Shown: piece after piece, positions 52,899-60,130 of the stretch | How the letters are laid out: each line of letters opens with the position of its first letter | How positions within the stretch are numbered: the first letter of the stretch is position 1 | Source: Lachnospira hominis (ex Liu et al. 2021) | Lineage (GTDB): Bacteria > Bacillota > Clostridia > Lachnospirales > Lachnospiraceae | Direction of reading: 5' to 3' | Assembly (NCBI RefSeq): GCF_014287955.1 | Contig: NZ_JACOPD010000007.1 | Location: 62,001 to 126,000 of the forward strand | DNA length: 64,000 nucleotides | The notes under the pieces: generated by a model | Told to the model about the DNA's origin: nothing | Seen by the model: the letters and a program-made list of their open reading frames with translations, nothing else | Databases searched by the model: none | Made by a program: the position numbers and the translations under genes

Positions 52899-54827
52899 AT
52901 GGAGAAAACATTAAAGTTATTTGTACCGGGCAGATTATGCCTTTTTGGGGAACACAGTGACTGGGCAAGTCTTCATAGAGTTATGAATTCTGCAATTGTG
53001 CCGGGACATGCAATAGTTACGGGAGTTGAACAGGGAATTTACGCAACTGTTTCAATGGCAGATAAATTTATAGTTGAAAGCGAACTTGCAAGCTTTAAAA
53101 ATGAATCATTTGAGTGTGAGATGGATTCAAAAAAGCTTAGAGAAACAGCACAGGAAGGTGGATTTTTTTCGTATGTTGCAGGAGTCGCATCTTATGTTAT
53201 AGACCATTACAGGGTAAAAGGATTAAGAATTCATATCGACGAGATGGATCTTCCTATTAAGAGCGGTCTTTCTTCAAGTGCGGCTATATGTGTTCTTGTT
53301 GCGAGAGCTTTCAATGAAATGTATGAACTTCAGTTAAACACAATGGGGGAAATGAATATAGCATTTTACGGAGAACAGAGAACACCATCAAGATGCGGAA
53401 GACTTGACCAGGCATGTGCATTCGGCGTTATGCCTGTAAATATGACATTTGACGGAAACGAAGTTTTTGTTGACAAGATAAAAGTAAAGAAACCGTTATA
53501 CTGGGTATTTTCGGAGCTTAACGGAAGCAAGGATACGGTAAAAATTCTTTCTGACTTAAACAAATGTTATCCTTTTGCCGAGACAGAAATCGAAAAGAAC
53601 GTGCAAAAGGCATTGGGAATCGAAAATGAAAAGCTCATAGCAAAAGCAACCAAAGCTATCGAGAGCGGAGATGCAGAGCAGGTTGGGTCATTGATGGTTG
53701 AGGCACAAAATATGTTTGACAGTATGGTTGCTCCGGCTTCTCCCAAAGAACTTGCTGCACCTCAGCTTCACAAGGTACTTAATGACGAAAATATAAAGAA
53801 ATACACATATGGTGCAAAAGGTGTCGGCTCACAGGGCGATGGTTCTGTCCAGTTCTTGGCAAAAGATGAGCAGTCACAGGCCGAATTGATAAAATATATC
53901 AAAGACGAATATAACATGGATGGCTTTACATTGACGCTCAAGCCTGAGAAGAAGGTAAGAAAAGCCATAATTCCTGTTGCGGGCTTCGGTACAAGACTTT
54001 ATCCTGAGACGAGAGCGATAAAGAAAGAATTTTTCCCGATTATTGATAAAGATGGTTATGTAAAGCCTGTGATTATGAATCTTTTGGAACAGTTAGAGGC
54101 ATCAGGAATAGAAGAGATATGTCTTGTGATAGGAGAAGAAGAACAGTCACAGTATGATGCATTTTTCAGTCCTCTTTCTCAGGAGCATATCAGCAAGCTG
54201 TCAGAAGAAAAACGTGCATATGAGGAGAAGATTCTTGAGATTGGCAAGAAAATAACATATGTATATCAGAAAGAGCGTAAAGGATTTGGACATGCTGTAT
54301 ATCAGTGTCGTGAATTTGCTGGCAATGAACCGGTTCTGCTTCTTTTAGGGGATATGATATATCAGTCATTTGAAGAGCGAACATGCAGCCTTCAGCTTAT
54401 CGAGGCATATGAGGAGTGCGGGAAAACAATGATTTCTATGCAGGACGTTCCGCTTGAGAAAGTTTCCCGTTATGGTATTATGTGTGGAAAATGGGAAAAC
54501 AGCAATGAGAATCTTCTTAAAATAACACAGATGGTAGAAAAACCGGATGTCAATTATGCAAAAGATTGTCTGAGAGTAAAGACGAAGAATGATGGGGATA
54601 AGTATTATTGTGCATATGGTCAGTATATTCTTACTCCTGAAGTGTTTGAAGTTCTTGAGTACAATATTGACAATAATATTACAACAAAGGGAGAAATCCA
54701 GCTCACAGACGCATTGGATAAGGTGAGAGAAACATCGGGAATCATGGGCTTTGTATTTAACGGCAAAGTATTTGATGTCGGAACGCCTGAGATGTATCGT
54801 GATACAATTATGAATTACGGAATGTAG
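52899..54827 (+). CDS. Fused GHMP sugar kinase and GalU-type UDP-sugar pyrophosphorylase
   Basis: This 642-residue protein joins two enzymes. Residues 1-345 are a GHMP kinase with motif 1 FVPGRLCLFGEHSDW, ATP loop LPIKSGLSSSAAICV (about 118-132), Asp170 in CGRLDQACAFG and motif 3 GAKGVGSQGDGS. From about 354 a GalU-like nucleotidyltransferase follows: IPVAGFGTRLYPETRAIKKE, FFPIIDK, LLLGDMIYQ and VEKPDVNYAKD. One polypeptide could thus phosphorylate a free sugar and convert it to UDP-sugar. FKP has the opposite order of domains. The substrate is unknown; glucuronate, galactose or arabinose are plausible given ugd and UXS upstream. I start it at ATG 52899. Confidence 0.88.
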   Translation: MEKTLKLFVPGRLCLFGEHSDWASLHRVMNSAIVPGHAIVTGVEQGIYATVSMADKFIVESELASFKNESFECEMDSKKLRETAQEGGFFSYVAGVASYVIDHYRVKGLRIHIDEMDLPIKSGLSSSAAICVLVARAFNEMYELQLNTMGEMNIAFYGEQRTPSRCGRLDQACAFGVMPVNMTFDGNEVFVDKIKVKKPLYWVFSELNGSKDTVKILSDLNKCYPFAETEIEKNVQKALGIENEKLIAKATKAIESGDAEQVGSLMVEAQNMFDSMVAPASPKELAAPQLHKVLNDENIKKYTYGAKGVGSQGDGSVQFLAKDEQSQAELIKYIKDEYNMDGFTLTLKPEKKVRKAIIPVAGFGTRLYPETRAIKKEFFPIIDKDGYVKPVIMNLLEQLEASGIEEICLVIGEEEQSQYDAFFSPLSQEHISKLSEEKRAYEEKILEIGKKITYVYQKERKGFGHAVYQCREFAGNEPVLLLLGDMIYQSFEERTCSLQLIEAYEECGKTMISMQDVPLEKVSRYGIMCGKWENSNENLLKITQMVEKPDVNYAKDCLRVKTKNDGDKYYCAYGQYILTPEVFEVLEYNIDNNITTKGEIQLTDALDKVRETSGIMGFVFNGKVFDVGTPEMYRDTIMNYGM

Positions 54828-54866
54828 ACATATATAAGATATGAGGGATGTTATTAGGAGGAAGTT

Positions 54867-56462
54867 ATGGCATTTGCTTCAACAGGTTTTTTGATTTTCC
54901 TTCTTGTGGGAGTAATCGTATATTACCTGATACCAAAAAAATTTCAATGGATTTGGCTTTTGATTTTAAGCTATTATTTTTATATGTGTTCGGGTGTAAA
55001 AACGCTAGGGTTGATTATTACGACGACAATAACAACATTTTTGGGCGGAATATGGCTTGAAGATATTACATTAAAAAGAGACGAATGGCTTAAAGAACAT
55101 AAAGCGGACATGTCTTCAGAAGAAAAAAAGGCATATAAGGCGAAGACGAAAAAATACAAAAGGCTCATTCTTGCATTGATTCTTGTAATTAACTTCGGAA
55201 TCCTTGCAGTTATAAAATACTACGGATTTACGGTAGACAACATAAACGCGTTGCTGTCAGGTGTATTTCATATGAATGTCGGGCTTAAAAGATTTGATTT
55301 TCTTTTGCCGCTCGGAATATCATTTTATACATTCCAGTCAATGGGTTACATTATTGATATGTACCAGGGAAAATATAAGGCTGACAGGAATTTGTTTAAG
55401 TTCGCACTGTTTGTCTCATATTTTCCGCAGATACTTCAGGGACCTATCGGAAGATACAACCGTCTTGCACATCAGTTTTTTGAGAAGCATGAATTTGACT
55501 TGGTGAGAATCCAGCACGGTTTACAGCTTATGGCGTGGGGATTTTTCAAGAAAATGGTACTTGCAGACAGAGCCGCACTTATTGTTGAAGAAGTATTCAG
55601 ATATGTTCATCTTTACCACGGATTTACCGTGTTGTTCGGTGTTTTGGCATATACATTGCAACTGTATGCCGATTTCTCGGGCGGAATGGATATTGTAATG
55701 GGTGCGTCCGAAATGTTTGGCGTAAAGCTCGACCAGAATTTCAAACAGCCGTTTTTCTCAAATTCAATATCGGATTTCTGGCACCGTTGGCATATAACAC
55801 TCGGAACATGGATGAAAGATTATATATTCTATCCGTTTTCACTGTCGAAGGCAATGAACAAATTCGGTAAATTCACGAAAAAAGTTTTTGGAAATACAGT
55901 GGGAAGATGTCTTCCTATATGCCTTGCGAACCTGCTTATCTTCTTTATAGTAGGTGTATGGCACGGTGCACAGTGGAAGTATATAGCATATGGTTTTTAT
56001 AACGGATTTCTGATTGCCGCAAGCAATTTATTTGAGCCGTTATATCCTAAGATATTTAAGGCTCTTCATATTAACAATGAAGGTCGTGCATGGAAACTTG
56101 TACGCATATTAAGGACATTTGTGCTTGTTGTTATAAGCTTTTATTTTGATGTCTGTGAAAGCCTTTATGCAGCATTATATATGATGAGAAGCACGGTTAC
56201 GGGATTTACTTTCAAGACATTTACCGATGGTTCATTGCTTAAATTAGGAGTGGACTATTATGGGATGTGCATTATATTTGTTGGATGTGTAATATGGTTT
56301 ATAGTAAGCCTGTTAAAAGAAAAAGGAATAGATATAAGAGAAGCACTTGACAGAAAACCATGGATTGTAAGATGGGCTGTATATGGTGCATTGATTGTAG
56401 CAATACCGGTATTTGGAAAGGTAAGTAATACGATAGGAGGCTTTATGTATGCACAGTTCTGA
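54867..56462 (+). CDS. MBOAT-family O-acyltransferase (AlgI/DltB-like)
   Basis: This 531-residue membrane-bound O-acyltransferase has about ten helices. The active region is FWHRWHITLGTWMKDYIFYPF, with the catalytic His in a later segment (IVGVWHGAQW). The ISFYTFQSMGYIIDMYQGK segment is typical of the AlgI/DltB branch. It probably transfers an acyl group, such as acetyl, to extracellular glycan. AGGAGG precedes the start. The gene overlaps the next by 14 bases, and that gene encodes an SGNH-like protein, the usual partner of such transferases. Confidence 0.92.
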   Translation: MAFASTGFLIFLLVGVIVYYLIPKKFQWIWLLILSYYFYMCSGVKTLGLIITTTITTFLGGIWLEDITLKRDEWLKEHKADMSSEEKKAYKAKTKKYKRLILALILVINFGILAVIKYYGFTVDNINALLSGVFHMNVGLKRFDFLLPLGISFYTFQSMGYIIDMYQGKYKADRNLFKFALFVSYFPQILQGPIGRYNRLAHQFFEKHEFDLVRIQHGLQLMAWGFFKKMVLADRAALIVEEVFRYVHLYHGFTVLFGVLAYTLQLYADFSGGMDIVMGASEMFGVKLDQNFKQPFFSNSISDFWHRWHITLGTWMKDYIFYPFSLSKAMNKFGKFTKKVFGNTVGRCLPICLANLLIFFIVGVWHGAQWKYIAYGFYNGFLIAASNLFEPLYPKIFKALHINNEGRAWKLVRILRTFVLVVISFYFDVCESLYAALYMMRSTVTGFTFKTFTDGSLLKLGVDYYGMCIIFVGCVIWFIVSLLKEKGIDIREALDRKPWIVRWAVYGALIVAIPVFGKVSNTIGGFMYAQF

Positions 56463-57882
56463 TGACAAAAAGAAGAAATTTTTTGCATGGATGAGAGTAG
56501 TTTTATTTATGCTTTGTCTCATTGCTGTATGTTCGATATTAAAGTTTGCGATTATGCCACCAAGTTATGCAAGAGTTATAATTCATACAATGAATGACAA
56601 AGATGAGAATTATGATACTATTGTATTGGGAGCATCACATGGAAGAAGTGCTATTAATCCATATAAGCTTGATGAAAAGCTGAGTTGCAATTCGTTAAAT
56701 GTGTGTATTCCAAATGAGACGATAAAGGATTCATATTATCTTTTACAGGAAGCGGCAAGGACAAATGACATAAAAACGGTCATACTTGATATTGATTATC
56801 AATATTGGTATGGGTTGAAAGAAAATAATTATTTTTCGACATTTATATATGATCAGCTTAGTTTGTCGTCTGTTAAAGCAAAATATTTTACAGATAATCT
56901 TCTGGATGAGGATTTCAGAGTGGCATTGACACGCTGGGCAGGATACAGTTATCTTATTAAAAATGCAAAGAGCAATCTTAAAACAAAGTTGACTAAAGAT
57001 TATTTTGATTATAGCATAGAGTGCGTTGATAACAGAGATGGCGGTGGACCGTATCTTGGCAAAGGATTTTTTTATCGTCAGAAACTTGATGAGGATAGCG
57101 GATTTGGTGAGTTTAAGGCAATTTCGTTTGATGCTGATGGTGTTGACAAAGAGACGGTCGAGATTTTTAGAAAGATAGTAAAATATTGTAAAGACAAAAA
57201 TATAAGACTTGTATGTGCCACATCTCCAATAACACCATCTATGCTTACATGCGGTGATTATGGAAAGGTTACAGAATATTTTACATCATTATGTGAAGAA
57301 CAGGATGTTGAATATTATGATTTTAATCTAATAAAAGACGATGTGCTTGATTTTGAAGATACAGATTATGTTGATTATGACGGACATATGGTTGGTGAGC
57401 TTGCTGACAGGTACTCCCATGTTCTGGGAGATGTTATTAGCAGAACGCAGGAATATTATGGCAAAGAATCTTCGGAAGTAGAAAGTGTAGTATCAGATTC
57501 GTTTTATGCTTCATATGATGAAATGTCAAAAAACATGAATTATGTTCAGCTTGCTGATATGAAGGTTGAACCAATAAAACTTGATAATGGTGGGTATGCA
57601 GTTAATATAAATGCAATACTTGACGGAGGTAAGAATGTTACTCCGGAATGCCGTGTTGTTATAAAGAGCATGGATACCAAAAAAATTCTATACGACAGTG
57701 GATATAGTGATAATATGCAGTATCATTATGAGTTTGATGATGAAATATATATTGCGATAAATGTGTATGGAAGAAATAAAGGAAGCAGTGAAGAATATGA
57801 AGCAAAATCAAAGACAAAAAAGATTTTGTTAAATGATGAAACTGTAAATAAGTATCTTACTAAAAAGAAACCTTCAAATTAA
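56449..57882 (+). CDS. SGNH-hydrolase-like membrane-anchored protein, MBOAT partner
   Basis: This 477-residue protein has one N-terminal membrane helix (about 14-34) and an exported domain with VLGASHGRSAINPYKL, matching the SGNH block I with the nucleophile Ser. Further on are DIDYQYW and a VDYDGHMVGELADRYSH segment with a candidate catalytic Asp/His pair. The C-terminal 130 residues look like a separate beta-domain. It resembles DltD/AlgX-type acyl-transfer partners. The start lies within the MBOAT gene with AGGAGG eight bases upstream. Together the pair is expected to O-acetylate the glycan. Confidence 0.78.
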   Translation: MHSSDDKKKKFFAWMRVVLFMLCLIAVCSILKFAIMPPSYARVIIHTMNDKDENYDTIVLGASHGRSAINPYKLDEKLSCNSLNVCIPNETIKDSYYLLQEAARTNDIKTVILDIDYQYWYGLKENNYFSTFIYDQLSLSSVKAKYFTDNLLDEDFRVALTRWAGYSYLIKNAKSNLKTKLTKDYFDYSIECVDNRDGGGPYLGKGFFYRQKLDEDSGFGEFKAISFDADGVDKETVEIFRKIVKYCKDKNIRLVCATSPITPSMLTCGDYGKVTEYFTSLCEEQDVEYYDFNLIKDDVLDFEDTDYVDYDGHMVGELADRYSHVLGDVISRTQEYYGKESSEVESVVSDSFYASYDEMSKNMNYVQLADMKVEPIKLDNGGYAVNINAILDGGKNVTPECRVVIKSMDTKKILYDSGYSDNMQYHYEFDDEIYIAINVYGRNKGSSEEYEAKSKTKKILLNDETVNKYLTKKKPSN

Positions 57883-57912
57883 TTGTAAGCATCAAATTAA
57901 TAAAATAATAAA

Positions 57913-57941
57913 TTGCATTATATTTTAAACTATGATATAAT
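57913..57941 (+). promoter_or_regulatory. tRNA promoter
   Basis: TTGCAT (57913-57918), a 17-base spacer and TATAAT (57936-57941), just before the tRNA genes. The same hexamers and spacing recur upstream of glf. Confidence 0.8.
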
Positions 57942-57949
57942 TTATAAAC

Positions 57950-57965
57950 ATGGGCGATAGCCCAT
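57950..57965 (+). other. Short hairpin at the 5' side of tRNA-Tyr
   Basis: ATGGGC (57950-57955), GATA and GCCCAT (57960-57965) form a perfect 6-bp stem three bases from the mature tRNA 5' end. It may act in precursor processing. Confidence 0.5.
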
Positions 57966-57967
57966 AA

Positions 57968-58049
57968 GGGCGGATTCCCGAGTGGCCAAAGGGGACAGAC
58001 TGTAAATCTGCTGGCTATGCCTTCGAAGGTTCGAATCCTTCTCCGCCCA
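57968..58049 (+). tRNA. tRNA-Tyr (GTA)
   Basis: Acceptor stem GGGCGGA (57968-57974) pairs with TCCGCCC (58042-58048), discriminator A58049. The anticodon loop CTGTAAA has GTA at 58002-58004. The T arm is GAAGG-TTCGAAT-CCTTC, and the long variable arm is that of class II tRNA. CCA is not encoded. The first anticodon-stem pair is an A-C mismatch. Confidence 0.95.
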
Positions 58050-58053
58050 TTAA

Positions 58054-58139
58054 GCCGGTGTGGCGGAACTGGCAGACGCACAGGACTTAAAACCTGCGGG
58101 ACTTATACTCCCATACGGGTTCGATTCCCGTTGCCGGCA
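58054..58139 (+). tRNA. tRNA-Leu (TAA), with an apparent 8-nt anticodon loop
   Basis: Acceptor GCCGGTG (58054-58060) pairs with TGCCGGC (58132-58138) using two wobble pairs, discriminator A58139. T arm ACGGG-TTCGATT-CCCGT. The anticodon TAA is at 58088-58090. The anticodon stem is CAGG/CCTG with eight loop bases ACTTAAAA, because the usual T before CCTG is absent. CCA is not encoded. The gene follows tRNA-Tyr by four bases. Confidence 0.88.
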
Positions 58140-58149
58140 TAAACATATG

Positions 58150-58187
58150 ACAGCAAAGTGGATAGATTTACACTTTGCTGTTTTTTT
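58150..58187 (+). terminator. Terminator after the tRNA pair
   Basis: ACAGCAAAGTG (58150-58160) pairs perfectly with CACTTTGCTGT (58171-58181) around a 10-base loop, ending in TTTTTTT. Confidence 0.95.
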
Positions 58188-58204
58188 ACGTTATTGGAGG
58201 GGTT

Positions 58205-58945
58205 ATGGTTAATCTTGATGGAAAATTATCAGTTGTAATGCCGGCGTATAATGAGGAAAAACTCATATACAATAGTATTAAAACAACTATTTCTGTTATT
58301 TCTGGATTTGTAAAAGATTTTGAGATAGTTGCGGTAAATGATGGCAGCACTGATGCGACCAAAGAGGAAATAAAGCGTGCCATGAAAGAAGATGGCAGAG
58401 TAAGAATGGTGTCATCTGATAAAAACAGGGGTAAAGGTACGGCTATAATATCAGGCGTAACAGAGTCAGAAGGAAAATATATTGCATTTCTTGATGCGGA
58501 CCTTGAACTTAATCCTTCACAGCTTGAGAGTTACCTTCGCAAGATGATTGATGATAATGCAGATGTTGTAATCGGATGCAAATTTCACAAAGATTCAAAA
58601 CTAAGTTATCCTTTAATACGTAAAATAATAAGTATGGGATATTATATAATGCTGCTCATTCTTTTTCATCTTAATGTAAAAGATACGCAGACAGGATTAA
58701 AAGTATTTCGTGCAGAAGCGATAAGACCGGTGGCACATCTTGTGAGGACTTCAGGATTTGCATATGACATAGAACTGCTTGTTGCACTTAACAGGAGAGG
58801 ATGTACTATTGCACAAATGCCTGTAACTGTGGTATATGTAAGGGATAAGAATACAAAAAGAATTGGAATGAAAGATATATGGCGTGCGTTTAAAGATACA
58901 TGGGCTATATTTATAAGAGTTTATTTTAAACATTATTATGACTAG
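58205..58945 (+). CDS. GT2 glycosyltransferase (DPM synthase-like)
   Basis: This 246-residue GT2 enzyme has LSVVMPAYNEEKLI, VAVNDGSTDAT, NRGKGTAI and the metal site FLDADLELNP, followed by an IIGCKFHKDS-type strand. It resembles polyprenyl-phosphate glycosyltransferases; one hydrophobic segment (ISMGYYIMLLILFHL) may attach it to the membrane. The start at ATG 58205 follows GGAGGGG; an upstream ATG overlaps the tRNA terminator. It lies after the tRNA unit and before the glf promoter. Confidence 0.86.
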   Translation: MVNLDGKLSVVMPAYNEEKLIYNSIKTTISVISGFVKDFEIVAVNDGSTDATKEEIKRAMKEDGRVRMVSSDKNRGKGTAIISGVTESEGKYIAFLDADLELNPSQLESYLRKMIDDNADVVIGCKFHKDSKLSYPLIRKIISMGYYIMLLILFHLNVKDTQTGLKVFRAEAIRPVAHLVRTSGFAYDIELLVALNRRGCTIAQMPVTVVYVRDKNTKRIGMKDIWRAFKDTWAIFIRVYFKHYYD

Positions 58946-58949
58946 ATAT

Positions 58950-58978
58950 TTGCATATATAAATAAAAATTGATATAAT
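58950..58978 (+). promoter_or_regulatory. glf promoter
   Basis: TTGCAT (58950-58955), a 17-base spacer and TATAAT (58973-58978), 40 bases before the start codon. The element is identical in hexamers and spacing to the tRNA promoter. Confidence 0.78.
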
Positions 58979-59018
58979 AAAAAAGTATATGATTAATAGA
59001 TGCGAAAGGACGATAAAG

Positions 59019-60119
59019 ATGCATTACGATTATCTTGTTGTTGGTGCCGGACTTTACGGTGCAGTATTTGCACATGAGGCAAAGAAAAAAGGAAAGACCT
59101 GTCTGGTTATAGAAAAAAGAAATCATATAGCAGGTAATATATATTGTGAAAATGTTGAAGGGATTAATGTACATGTATATGGTGCACACATTTTTCACAC
59201 TTCTGACAAATTTATATGGGATTATATAAATGAGTTTGCAGAATTCAATAATTATATTAATTCACCGATTGCAAAGTATAAAAATGAATTATATAACCTT
59301 CCTTTCAATATGAATACATTCAGCAAGATGTGGGGAATAAGCACTCCACAGGAGGCAAAAGATATTATTGCAGCACAGATTGCAGACCTTAATATAACAG
59401 AGCCGAAGAATCTTGAAGAACAGGCATTATCACTTGTCGGAAAAGATGTATATGAAAAGCTTATAAAGGGATATACTGAGAAACAGTGGGGAAGAGACTG
59501 CAAAGAACTTCCTTCATTTATAATTAAGAGACTGCCGTTAAGATTTGTATATGATAACAATTATTTTAATGACAGATATCAGGGAATTCCAATTGGTGGA
59601 TATACTAAGATAGTAGAAAAGATGCTTGAAGGAATTGAGGTAAGGCTTGATACTGACTATCTTGCAAACAGGGAAGAATTTGATTCCATGGCAGATAAGA
59701 TTGTATACACAGGGATGATTGACCAGTTTTATGATTATAAGCTGGGAGTTCTTGAATACCGTTCGGTAAGATTTGAGACGGAGACGCTTGCAACTGATAA
59801 TTATCAGGGAAATGCAGTTGTCAATTATACAGAACGTGAAGTTCCTTATACAAGAATTATTGAGCATAAACATTTTGAATTTGGAAAACAGCCAGTTACG
59901 GTAATTTCAAGGGAATATTCAAGTGAGTGGCATAAAGGTGATGAGCCTTATTATCCGATTAACAATGAAAGAAATAATGAGCTGTATCAGAGATATAGAG
60001 AGCTTGCAGATAAAGAAAAACGTGTGATTTTCGGTGGAAGATTAGGCGGATATAAATATTACGATATGGATAAAGTTATTAAAGCTGCACTTGAAATGTG
60101 TAGTGAAGAATTGGTTTAA
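59019..60119 (+). CDS. glf: UDP-galactopyranose mutase
   Basis: This FAD enzyme converts UDP-galactopyranose to UDP-galactofuranose. The 366-residue protein has the FAD-binding YLVVGAGLYGAVFAHEA, the EKRNHIAGNIY loop, the VHVYGAHIFHTSD substrate region, GYTEKQWGRD and the closing GRLGGYKYYDMDK motif. AAAGGA precedes ATG 59019; an in-frame ATG at 58989 has no good site. No galactofuranosyltransferase can be named with certainty among the GT2 genes here, but the enzyme implies that galactofuranose is part of the glycan. Confidence 0.96.
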   Translation: MHYDYLVVGAGLYGAVFAHEAKKKGKTCLVIEKRNHIAGNIYCENVEGINVHVYGAHIFHTSDKFIWDYINEFAEFNNYINSPIAKYKNELYNLPFNMNTFSKMWGISTPQEAKDIIAAQIADLNITEPKNLEEQALSLVGKDVYEKLIKGYTEKQWGRDCKELPSFIIKRLPLRFVYDNNYFNDRYQGIPIGGYTKIVEKMLEGIEVRLDTDYLANREEFDSMADKIVYTGMIDQFYDYKLGVLEYRSVRFETETLATDNYQGNAVVNYTEREVPYTRIIEHKHFEFGKQPVTVISREYSSEWHKGDEPYYPINNERNNELYQRYRELADKEKRVIFGGRLGGYKYYDMDKVIKAALEMCSEELV

Positions 60120-60130
60120 GGGGAATGAAA

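Noticed and set aside
57968..58139. Integration site of a mobile element at the tRNA pair
   Set aside because: No integrase gene or repeated tRNA 3' end was found on either side within the window.
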